DNA of 64,000 bases, taken from NCBI RefSeq assembly GCF_009600885.1, contig NZ_VCLA01000170.1, forward strand, positions 107,638-171,637, read 5' to 3'. Of this stretch, positions 44,071 to 51,844 are shown one piece after another. The first letter of the stretch is position 1. Every line of letters starts with the position of its first letter. Below the pieces are notes generated by a model. The model was not told where the DNA came from, searched no databases, and was given only the letters and a program-made list of their open reading frames with translations. Source of the stretch: Streptomyces jumonjinensis. Lineage in GTDB: Bacteria; Actinomycetota; Actinomycetes; Streptomycetales; Streptomycetaceae. A program made the position numbers and the translations under genes.

Positions 44071-45917
44071 GAAGGGACTCCTTCACCCTGGGGCGGCACA
44101 CAGGCCGCGCCGTGGGCATCGTGGTGGACGTGATTGGAAGACGTGGCGCGGGCTTCGGCACGCTGGGTGATGAGGCGTGCGACCTGGGCCGCGCTGTCGC
44201 CGCGCCACCGGCATACCGCATCGGTGGCCGTCCGCAGGGCGCGCGGGCGCGGATCGCGCAGTGCGGAGAGCACCTCGGCGACGTCGTGAGCGTTGCTGCA
44301 CCGCCTTGCGAGGCCATAGCCGGCCAGGTCCAGCGTGCGTTCGCCTGGCGAGCCGATTTCGAGGACCGGGACGCCGAGCAGAGCGGCCTCGATCCCGCAC
44401 GTCGAGTACGCACTCGCCAGGGCGTCGGCACCGGCGAGGCAGCCCCGGGCGCCGACCCGAGGATCGGCGACGGCCACGAGGAGCCCTCCGTCACTTCGGA
44501 GCAGTGGGGAGAAGACGTCGGTGCTCTGTGCCGGGTGCGGGGCGATGACGAGCCCCCAGTCGCTGTCCGCCGCACGCAGTCCGTCCAGGAGAAGGTCTGC
44601 CTGGGCCTTGAGCCGATCGGGTCCGAACGGCTGGCAGGCCCATACCGCGATCCGGGCAGGAGCACGGCGATTGCCGGAAGCCAGCAACTTCTCCAGGTAC
44701 CGCCGCTGCGCCTCACGGCCGAGACCCGCGAGCGCATCGAAGCGGGGCTGTCCCAGCACGTGCAGTTCGGCGGCGGGGTGGCGCACCCACGCTGTCGCCA
44801 GCAGACGGTCCCGTTCCCCCATCACGACGACGTCGCGGCTGTGCAGTGTCGGCCTGCCGACCGACTCCGCCGTCCACGCCCCGTGCTGGACGTGGACTGT
44901 GTTCGCGCCGTGGCGTTCCGCCGTGTGCACGGCCAGCGCGCCCAGCGGGCTGGTGTCGTTGCTGAGGAGGACGGTATGTGGCCGGGTCGCGGTGAGGACG
45001 CCGTCGAGCCAGGTTTCCGCCTGGACGAGGGTCCGCCACGAGGGCTGGGTACACCCGCCGCTCGTCTCCAGGAGTACGGACAAGAGTTTTACAACTCTGG
45101 CGAGTTGGACGGTGTGACCCTTGATGCGGACGGTGTGGCCGTCCTCAGGCAGATGGAGGTCCTCGGCGGTGCCGGAAAGAGTGAAGAGATCACTCGGCGG
45201 CGAGCGCAGGACGATGTCCGTGGCCGACGGTGCCGGGCACCGCTCCGCCCGGTCGGTGGCGAGGTCGAGCATGAGGCTCGTGCGCCCGTCGCGCTCCAGC
45301 TCGACGAGCACCGGCATCAGGGTGGCCGCGTGACGGGAGGACCAGGACAGCGCTACGACGTCTCTCTCCCTCAGACGTGAGGGGAGCGGGCTCGGCTCCC
45401 CGTTCGCCGTGTTGGCCCGGGAGAGATTGCGTAACCGAGCGGAGCGGGAAGGGTTGTACTGGGCCGCTGCTCCGAGCAGGTAGGCGATGCCGGACCAGGT
45501 GACGGTGTAGGCCAGGTACTCCCTTGAGCTGCTCGAACGCAGACCGACGAGCCCTTCGTGCGGGGCGAGGGTCACGGGCCCCGGAGCCGCCGCGAACGGC
45601 TCCCAGGCGCTCAGAGCCAGCAGCTTGCGCAGCATCTCGGCCACGAAACGCCGAACGGGAACGTGCTGCACATGGAACCAGCCGACACCACCAGGCGTGG
45701 AGGCGAGCGCACCGCTGTAGCTCTCCAGGGCGGACATGACGGTCTCGACGAGGTCGCGCAGTTCTTCTCGGTCGAGGGGTATGGCCTCCAGCTCAGCCGT
45801 CTTGATGCAGTCGGTCTGTACGTGGCCAAGGGCGCCGCTGCCGACAAGAGCCCATCGGGGCTGTCCGCCGCAATCGGAACGGACGAGGCCCAAACCGCCG
45901 GTCGGACGGATACTCAC
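44013..45917 (-). CDS. glycerophosphotransferase / GT-B-like protein with aberrant tail
   Basis: 634 residues. The C-terminal half has a GT-B-like fold with GANTVHVQHGAW, VLGQPRFDAL, ADALASAYSTCGIEAALLG and VLEIGSPGE, similar to CDP-glycerol glycerophosphotransferase or capsule synthesis proteins. The N-terminal half is unassigned. GTG 45917 overlaps the upstream HAD fragment stop (GTGTGA). The last 40 residues lie antisense to the flavoprotein fragment and look non-native, so the real stop was probably lost in a rearrangement. Confidence 0.65.
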   Translation of the reverse strand: MSIRPTGGLGLVRSDCGGQPRWALVGSGALGHVQTDCIKTAELEAIPLDREELRDLVETVMSALESYSGALASTPGGVGWFHVQHVPVRRFVAEMLRKLLALSAWEPFAAAPGPVTLAPHEGLVGLRSSSSREYLAYTVTWSGIAYLLGAAAQYNPSRSARLRNLSRANTANGEPSPLPSRLRERDVVALSWSSRHAATLMPVLVELERDGRTSLMLDLATDRAERCPAPSATDIVLRSPPSDLFTLSGTAEDLHLPEDGHTVRIKGHTVQLARVVKLLSVLLETSGGCTQPSWRTLVQAETWLDGVLTATRPHTVLLSNDTSPLGALAVHTAERHGANTVHVQHGAWTAESVGRPTLHSRDVVVMGERDRLLATAWVRHPAAELHVLGQPRFDALAGLGREAQRRYLEKLLASGNRRAPARIAVWACQPFGPDRLKAQADLLLDGLRAADSDWGLVIAPHPAQSTDVFSPLLRSDGGLLVAVADPRVGARGCLAGADALASAYSTCGIEAALLGVPVLEIGSPGERTLDLAGYGLARRCSNAHDVAEVLSALRDPRPRALRTATDAVCRWRGDSAAQVARLITQRAEARATSSNHVHHDAHGAACVPPQGEGVPSRPVGWRRCPHPSSPPGLR

Positions 45918-46160
45918 ACCATGCTCCCCTCAACGAACGGCTCGGACGGCCCGACGGAGTGGAGGAGCTGCAGCAACTCCTGCGGCGACTCGACAATCTC
46001 CGGAATGGGTGAGGTGGGCTGCCCGTATCCCCACCCCGCGTGGACGTACGCGACACCGGCGCGAGCCGCCGATTCCTGGTCGACTGCCATGTCCCCCACA
46101 TACGTGGCTGCGGAGGGGTCAACCCCCAGATCGTGGTGTGCCTGCCGAGCCAGCAGCGAT
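45914..46160 (-). pseudogene. C-terminal fragment of HAD-family hydrolase
   Basis: The minus-strand frame ends with HDLGVDPSAATYVGDMAVDQ then ESAARAGVAYVHAGWGYG, the motif IV region of HAD phosphatases (GDxxxD). The upstream part of the frame (to 46534) shows no cap domain and no DxDxT nucleophile, so the N-terminal two-thirds are missing. The stop overlaps the start of the GT-B-like gene. Confidence 0.7.
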
Positions 46161-46254
46161 CTTGCTCGGCCCACCCGTCCTGAAGGACCTGCCCCCGCTG
46201 CTCGGTGAAGCCGTGCTGCCACGGCCTCTCGGCCGACTCGGCCCCGCGCTCGGG

Positions 46255-46395
46255 CTAGACGCGGACCAGGACGCACAGCTGGCCACCAGGGCGCAGCCAA
46301 CGGTGCGTGTCGACCACGAACCGCTGGTGATCGATAGACGGAAGGACGTTGCGGCAGACGACGAGGTCGAGCGAGCCGGCCTGCCCGGCAAGCTG
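46255..46395 (-). pseudogene. fragment of SAM-dependent methyltransferase
   Basis: About 46 residues (SLDLVVCRNVLPSIDHQRFV, then WLRPGGQLCVLVRV) match the middle of class I methyltransferases, from motif IV to the post-motif strand. No motif I is found upstream and the stop follows immediately. It abuts the HAD fragment, so two broken genes meet here. Confidence 0.6.
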
Positions 46396-46771
46396 GGATT
46401 GCCCCCGCGTCGCCCGGTCGCTGTGTTCCTTTCGCGTAGCTGCGCTCCTCGGCCTCAGCCTGCAGGGTGTTCGTTTCATGGTCGCCCTTCTCTCCAGTTG
46501 CGCAGTCCTCGCAGGACTCACGCGGCGATGGCAATGAAGCGTTCGAAGTGGCGGGCTGGACTGGCGGCGCTGACGTGAATCAGGGCCGCCGCAAGGGGTG
46601 TTCGGGTACCGTGTGCTCAGCTCGCACCAACGATGAAATCGCTCCGGGCCCGTGGTCGGGAGGCCCTGGACGGAGCCCCGCACGTTGGCTCCTCAGGCCC
46701 CATCGAGCGCCAACGGGTGACGTTGGCGTCAATCCGCAGGGTGAACGACGGTGCACGGGGGAGGCGAAAGC
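46396..46771. other. gene-free stretch upstream of XRE/TPR regulator
   Basis: About 375 bp with no convincing gene. It probably holds the promoter of the plus-strand regulator operon. Nothing else recognised. Confidence 0.4.
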
Positions 46772-48192
46772 GTGGGTCAGCAGCCGAACGAGCTGACTCC
46801 GGACGCCGGCCCATGGCATCGCTGGGGTTACGAGCTACGCCAGTTCCGCGAGGCCCGTCGACTGTCGCAGCAGGTCCTCGCTCGCAAGGCGTTGATTGAT
46901 CGCTCACATCTTGGACGTTTCGAGCGCGCTGAACGTCCTGTTCCGAGCACGCGGCCATCGCCCTCGATGAGGCTCTTGACGCCGCTGGTGCATTAGTTCG
47001 TTGCTGGGACGAGGCGGAGCGCGATGCTCCCCAGGATGGCTCTGCCCTTGTGTCCAGAGCCGGGACGGCGACTCACGGGGCCAACACACGGGTCCATGGG
47101 GTCAGCGACCTGGTGACCCTGACCGGAAGCACGCCCGGGCAGGCAGTCTCTCTTGGAGACGACACGGAAACGGTCGTCGTCCCTGCCCGAATCCACGGAA
47201 GGATTCTCTTCGTGCCCGTGCCTCGCCGTGTTGTTCTCGCCTCCGGGCTCGCCGGTCTGGCTGCGACGTCCATCCCGGCTGCGGCGGCTGCCACGGAACT
47301 CGCTGACATGGCCTCGCCCTTCGAGCACTTCGCGCAGCTCCGCCGAGTGATGATCCAGACTGACAACCTCATCGGCCCCCGGCACGTGCTGCCTGCGCTG
47401 CAACAGCACCTCGTCTCTCTTGCCACAAGACGCCGAGCTGCCCGTGGCAATGACGCCGTTGAGCTTCTCGCCTTGGAGACGCGCTACGAAGAGCTGGCGG
47501 GGTGGTTCGCCCAGGACATCGGCGACGAACGCACCGCCCACGGTCATACCGCGAAGGCACTCGACGCTTCGCACATCACTGGCGACACTGATCTCACCGC
47601 GTACATCCTCGGCCGAAAGGCCCAGCTCGCGGTCGACACCGGACACCCTGTCGACGCCCTCGGCCTTGCCGCCGCTGCTCGGCGCACCGCCCGGCCCGGG
47701 AGCCGTCTCGAAGTCATCGCTGTCCTGCACGAGGCCCACGCGCATGCCGTACTCGGTGAAGGCGCTGAAGCTCATCGGGCTTACGAAACCGCGCTCACCC
47801 TCCTCGATCGCGCGGGCACCGACGGCGTCTGGGGATCCTGGCTCGATACGGCGTACATCAGCACCGCCCGAGCCCGCTCTCTGGCTGCACTTGGTGACTA
47901 TGAGCAGGCCGCAGCGGACTTCGACACCGCCATCGCAGTGCTTCCTCCCGCATATCGTCGGGACCGTGGTGTCTATCTCGCTCGCGCTGCCCGTGCCCAT
48001 GCAGGCACGGGCAACATGACCTTGGCTGCCCGAATCGGTGGGCAGGCCGTAGGCATCGCCGCCGAGACCGGTTCCGCGCGGATCTTCGGTCAGCTCGGCC
48101 GGCTCGACCAAGCGCTGGCCCCCGCAGCCGCCGAGGACGGCGTCGCCGAGTTCCGGGCGTCGCTCGACCGCATCGTTCTGCATCCCGCCTGA
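46772..48192 (+). CDS. XRE regulator with TPR-like domain, split by a 1-nt frameshift
   Basis: Corrected, about 473 residues. GTG 46772 with gggggagg begins an XRE helix-turn-helix (WGYELRQFREARRLSQQVLA … HLGRFERAERPVP). At 46943-46946 (ttccgag) the frame changes; restoring one G gives EHAAIALDEALDAAGALVRC and leads into the frame that ends at 48192 with helical TPR-like repeats (ALGDYEQAAADFDTAIAVLP). The corrected frame contains a TTA codon at 46993-46995, suggesting bldA dependence. 29 nt before the RibD-like reductase gene, so it probably regulates that pair. Confidence 0.75.
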
Positions 48193-48221
48193 CCCACCCG
48201 CGTATACCTTCTGGAGATAGC

Positions 48222-48920
48222 GTGCCTCGCCCGTACGTTCTGCTGTCCGCAGCCGTCTCGATCGACGGCCACCTCGATACCCGCCTGGGTGAGGACCGGC
48301 TCCTGCTGTCCAACAAGGAGGACTTCGAGCGCGTTGACTCCGTACGAGCCGGCGTCGACGCCATCCTTGTCGGCGCCGGAACGCTCCGGGCCGACAATCC
48401 CCGCCTCCTCGTGAACTCGGCAGAGCGCAGGGCGTCCCGGGTGGCCGCCGGTCAGCCGGAGTACCCCCTGAAGATCACCGTTACCGGCACGGGTGACCTC
48501 GATCCCGGCTGGAAGTTCTGGCACCACGGCGGGGACAAGCTCGTCCTGGCCGTCGGCGACGCGGCCACCACCAAGGCGCGCGCCAACCTCGGTGACCTGG
48601 CCACCGTCCAGAGCGTCCCTGTCGAGGCCGTCTGGCCGACCGCTCTCGACATCCTTGGCGATGTGTACGGCGTCAAGCGGCTGATGGTCGAAGGCGGCGG
48701 CACCATCCACACACAACTGCTCGAAGCAGCGCTTGCCGACGAACTCCAGCTCGTCATCGCCCCGCTCCTGGTCGGTCAGCCGGACGCGGTACGGATGCTC
48801 GGCCCAGCTGGCTATCCCGGCGGCCCGGCCGCCCGCCTCCGACTTCTGGGAACCCGCCAGATCGGCGACGTGGTACTCCTGAGGTACGCCCCCAAGGACA
48901 CCTCGACGGAGCCCCGATGA
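48222..48920 (+). CDS. RibD C-terminal / DHFR-like reductase
   Basis: 232 residues. RibD_C fold: VLLSAAVSIDGHLD, AILVGAGTLRADNPRL, and the conserved MVEGGGTIHTQLLEA. These reductases use NADPH on pyrimidine or deaminated riboflavin precursors. It overlaps by 4 nt the next gene, a deaminase; together they correspond to the two domains of RibD split into separate genes. GTG 48222. No other riboflavin gene is nearby, so a specialised modified-base pathway is possible. Confidence 0.85.
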   Translation: MPRPYVLLSAAVSIDGHLDTRLGEDRLLLSNKEDFERVDSVRAGVDAILVGAGTLRADNPRLLVNSAERRASRVAAGQPEYPLKITVTGTGDLDPGWKFWHHGGDKLVLAVGDAATTKARANLGDLATVQSVPVEAVWPTALDILGDVYGVKRLMVEGGGTIHTQLLEAALADELQLVIAPLLVGQPDAVRMLGPAGYPGGPAARLRLLGTRQIGDVVLLRYAPKDTSTEPR

Positions 48921-49408
48921 GTACTGCCCCCTCAGCCAGTGCGCCGGGCACCGGCCGCAAGCCCAACACCGCAGACCGGGACTGGATCTCCCTCGCCTGC
49001 GAGCTGGCCGCCCTCTGCCCGCCCTCGACGACCGCTTTCAGCGTGGGGGCGGTCATCGTCGCGGCCGACGGGACCGAACTCGCCCGCGGCTACTCCCGCG
49101 AGAACAATCCCCACGACCACGCAGAGGAAGGTGCCCTAGCCAAGCTCCCCGCCGAGGATGCCCGGCTCGCCACCGCCACGATCTACAGCTCCCTGGAACC
49201 CTGCGCCAAGCGGGCATCCCGCCCTCGCCCCTGCGCTCAGCTCATCAGGGACAGCGGCCTCCGTCGTGTCGTCACCGCTTGGAGCGAGCCCGACACCTTC
49301 GTCGCAGGGGCCGATGGCACCGAGCTCCTCGAAGACGCGGGTGTGACGGTCGTGGCCCTGTCTGAATACGCGGACGTTGCCCAGGCTCCCAACCTGCACC
49401 TGCTCTAA
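48917..49408 (+). CDS. cytidine/deoxycytidylate-type deaminase (RibD-N-like)
   Basis: 163 residues. Zinc site HAEEGAL (catalytic Glu follows His) and the cysteines in SLEPCAKRASRPRPCAQL, spaced as in the RibD deaminase domain. FSVGAVIVAADGTELARGYS is the N-terminal signature. It should deaminate an aminopyrimidine or nucleoside. ATG 48917 overlaps the reductase stop. Ends about 165 bp before the tRNA-Pro gene on the opposite strand. Confidence 0.85.
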   Translation: MSTAPSASAPGTGRKPNTADRDWISLACELAALCPPSTTAFSVGAVIVAADGTELARGYSRENNPHDHAEEGALAKLPAEDARLATATIYSSLEPCAKRASRPRPCAQLIRDSGLRRVVTAWSEPDTFVAGADGTELLEDAGVTVVALSEYADVAQAPNLHLL

Positions 49409-49523
49409 CGGCCAAGGTGAGGGAGCCTCGCCGTCCTCGGGGCCCTCATCGTGCTGGAGTCGGGGAGCCGAATTTCGAATCCGGCTCCCAAATGGCTCCC
49501 AAGGTGGCCCCAGGAACAAGTCA

Positions 49524-49552
49524 AGGGCCTGATCCATTTAGTGGATCAGGCC
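49524..49552. terminator. strong hairpin terminator
   Basis: Perfect 12-bp stem (GGGCCTGATCCA / TGGATCAGGCCC) with a 5-nt loop. It lies between the convergent deaminase gene and tRNA-Pro, so it could terminate both. Confidence 0.8.
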
Positions 49553-49573
49553 CCTGACCTGGTGTTTCAGCTG

Positions 49574-49647
49574 TCGGGGTGGCGGGATTTGAACCCACGA
49601 CCTCTTCGTCCCGAACGAAGCGCGCTGCCAAGCTGCGCTACACCCCG
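49574..49647 (-). tRNA. tRNA-Pro (anticodon CGG)
   Basis: Cloverleaf on the minus strand: acceptor CGGGGTG/CACCCCG, anticodon loop TTCGGGA between CTTCG and CGAAG, T-arm GGTTCAAATCC. The CCA end is not encoded. tRNA genes are common integration sites; I found no integrase and no repeat of the tRNA 3' end elsewhere in the window. Confidence 0.95.
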
Positions 49648-49880
49648 ATGTCACCACTGTCGCGGCGACATCGATTACTTTAGCCCACCCGCGCTCCCAG
49701 GCGAAATCCGGTTTTCACCGGCCCCGTCGCGGCCCGGCCGGGCCCTGCCGCAGCCTCGCCCAGGTCCATGGCCAGGTCCACGCCCAGGTCCACGCCCAGG
49801 TCCACGACGGGTCCACAGCCGAGCTCCGGCCGGTCCTCGGCCAAGCCCCGAGCAGCTCCGCAGCCCCCGCTCAGTCGCGC
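49648..49880. repeat. short GC-rich repeats
   Basis: Contains four near-tandem copies of CCCAGGTCCACG from about 49759 to 49806. No gene seen; the tRNA promoter should lie close to 49648-49700. Confidence 0.5.
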
Positions 49881-50807
49881 TCAGTCGCGCTCCACCAAGG
49901 TCAGCAGCGTCGCCTCCGGGGGGCAGGCGAAGCGGACCGGGGTGTAGCGGTTGGTGCCGCAGCCCGCTGAGACGTGGAGGTAGGAGACATTGCCCGCCGA
50001 CTCATGGGTGGACAGGCCCTTCACCCGGTCCGTGTCCAGGTCGCAGTTGGTCACCAGCGCGCCGTAGAACGGGATGCACAGCTGGCCGCCGTGGGTGTGG
50101 CCCGCCAGGATCAAGGGGTAGCCGTCCGCCGTGAAAGCGTCCAGGGTGCGCAGATACGGGGCGTGGACTATCGCCAGGGAGAGGTCGGCGTCCTTCTCCG
50201 GGCCGCCCGCGACCTCCTCGTAGCGGTCGCGCTTGATGTGGGGGTCGTCGAGGCCGGTGAAGGCCAGCTCGTAGCCGTCCAGCTTCAGTCGGCCGCGGGT
50301 GTTGCTCAGCCCCACCCAGCCCGCCGTGTCGAAGGCGTCGCGCAGCTCCTCCCACGGGTTGTGGATCACTCCCGTGGCGGGAGCGTTGCCGTTGAGGCCA
50401 TGGCGGCCCTGGGCCTTCTCGAACAGATAGCGGGCGGGGTTGCGCAGCTTGGGCCCGTAGTAGTCGTTCGAGCCGAAGACATAGACGCCCGGGAACTCCA
50501 TCAGCGGGCCCAGCGCGTCCAGCACCTCCGGGACGCCCTCCGGATCGGACAGATTGTCGCCCGTGTTGACCACGAAGTCCGGGCGCAGCCCGGCGAGCGA
50601 CTGGAGCCACGCCCGCTTCTTGCGCTGGCCGCTGACCATATGGATGTCCGAGACCTGAAGCACCCGGAGCGGGCGCATGCCCTTCGGCAGTACGGGGACG
50701 GTCAGTCTCCGGAGGCGGAAGGAGCGGGCCTCGAAGGCGGCGGCGTACGTGATGCCGGCGGCGCCGACCGCCGTGATGGCCAGGGGGACTCCGTAGCGTG
50801 CGCGCAT
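49881..50807 (-). CDS. membrane-anchored metallophosphoesterase
   Basis: 308 residues. One N-terminal helix (VPLAITAVGAAGITYAAAF), then calcineurin-like motifs: QVSDIHMVSG, NTGDNL, GSNDYYGPK (replacing GNHE), and LAGHTHGGQLCIP. It likely hydrolyses lipid- or wall-linked phosphoesters at the membrane, similar to YkuE-type proteins. ATG 50807; longer frames run into 29-bp repeats and are not credible. Divergent from the YqeY gene. Confidence 0.88.
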   Translation of the reverse strand: MRARYGVPLAITAVGAAGITYAAAFEARSFRLRRLTVPVLPKGMRPLRVLQVSDIHMVSGQRKKRAWLQSLAGLRPDFVVNTGDNLSDPEGVPEVLDALGPLMEFPGVYVFGSNDYYGPKLRNPARYLFEKAQGRHGLNGNAPATGVIHNPWEELRDAFDTAGWVGLSNTRGRLKLDGYELAFTGLDDPHIKRDRYEEVAGGPEKDADLSLAIVHAPYLRTLDAFTADGYPLILAGHTHGGQLCIPFYGALVTNCDLDTDRVKGLSTHESAGNVSYLHVSAGCGTNRYTPVRFACPPEATLLTLVERD

Positions 50808-50920
50808 ACGCCCATCGTTGCAGACGCCGTCCGGCGTCCAGCGGGGCGGGCGGCGTATTCGATCTTCGTCTGTACGGTGCGCCCGCGCGGCTCGCCGTAC
50901 GGGGTCGCCCGCCGCACTCG

Positions 50921-51007
50921 CTGTACGCGGCCGTCGCCCACGCCACACGCTGTACGCGGCCGTCGCCCACGCCACACGCTGTACGGGGTCGCCGCCCACG
51001 CCACACG
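50921..51007. repeat. 29-bp tandem repeat
   Basis: Three units from CTGTACGCGGCCGTCGCCCA to CGCCACACG, at 50921-50949, 50950-50978 and 50979-51007. The first two are identical and the third is diverged. It is in the promoter region between the phosphoesterase and yqeY genes. The region 50808-51130 holds no other gene. Confidence 0.85.
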
Positions 51008-51130
51008 CCGTACGGGCCCTTCCGCGCCGCGCCTCGTACGGGGTGGGCGGGCCGTCCGCCCCACGGCTCATCCGGGCCGCCCGCGAAATGGTGCCGCGCC
51101 GCCGTACCCTCACCTGCCACACTGCTTGGT

Positions 51131-51595
51131 ATGACCACGCTCAAGTCCAAGCTCCACGAAGACCTGACCGCAGCGATCAGGGCGCGCGACGAGCTGCGCT
51201 CCGCCACGCTCCGGCTGACCCTCGCCGCCATCACCAAGGAAGAGGTGTCGGGCAAGACCGCCCGTGAGCTCTCCGACGACGAGGTGCAGAAGGTGATCGC
51301 GAAGGAGGCGAAGAAGCGCCGTGAGGCCGCCGACGCCTTCGCCCAGGGCGGCCGGGCCGAGCAGGCGGAGCGGGAGAAGGCCGAGGGCGTACTCCTCGAC
51401 GCGTACCTTCCGCAGCAGCTGACGGACGACGAGCTGAAGCAGATCGTGGCCGAGGCCGTCGCGGAGGCCAGGGCCGCCGGCGCCGAGGGGCCGCGGGCCA
51501 TGGGCGCCGTGATGAAGATCGTGAACCCGAAGGTGGCCGGGCGGGCCGACGGCGGCCGTGTCGCCGCCGCGGTGAAGCCGCTCCTCGCGGGCTGA
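51131..51595 (+). CDS. GatB/YqeY domain protein
   Basis: 154 residues, full YqeY length. N-terminal LKSKLHEDLTAAIRARDELR with TLRLTLAAI, middle KVIAKEAKKRREAADAF, C-terminal GAVMKIVNPKVAGRADGGRV. It resembles the C-terminal tRNA-binding domain of GatB, which hints at tRNA or RNA binding; its precise role is unknown. ATG 51131. Confidence 0.93.
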   Translation: MTTLKSKLHEDLTAAIRARDELRSATLRLTLAAITKEEVSGKTARELSDDEVQKVIAKEAKKRREAADAFAQGGRAEQAEREKAEGVLLDAYLPQQLTDDELKQIVAEAVAEARAAGAEGPRAMGAVMKIVNPKVAGRADGGRVAAAVKPLLAG

Positions 51596-51599
51596 CCGC

Positions 51600-51660
51600 A
51601 CCGAGCCGCCGAGCCGCCGAGCTGCCGAGCTGCCGAGCTGCCGAGCTGCCGAGCCGCCGA
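51600..51660. repeat. 8-bp tandem repeats after yqeY
   Basis: CTGCCGAG repeats four times from about 51618, flanked by GAGCCGCC variants. Intergenic. Confidence 0.75.
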
Positions 51661-51785
51661 TGCGGCGCGGCGCGGTACGGCGCATGCGGTACGCACCGTA
51701 CGTACGGCGTGACGGAGCGCCTCCAGCGGTACCAGGGCCTCGCCTGATCCCCCGCGCAGAGACCACCCAGCCGTACACAGACAGA

Positions 51786-51827
51786 GAGGGAGGGCCCCGG
51801 GTCCGTCAAGACCCGGGGCCCTCCCTC
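51786..51827. terminator. 18-bp stem bidirectional terminator
   Basis: Perfect inverted repeat GAGGGAGGGCCCCGGGTC / GACCCGGGGCCCTCCCTC with a 6-nt loop. Between the convergent yqeY and PBP genes; 17 bp from the PBP stop. Confidence 0.9.
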
Positions 51828-51844
51828 AGCGCTGCCGCCGCCGG

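Noticed and set aside
50702-51267. frames running through the 29-bp repeats
   Set aside because: Repeats create open frames in several registers; the real genes start at 50807 (minus) and 51131 (plus).
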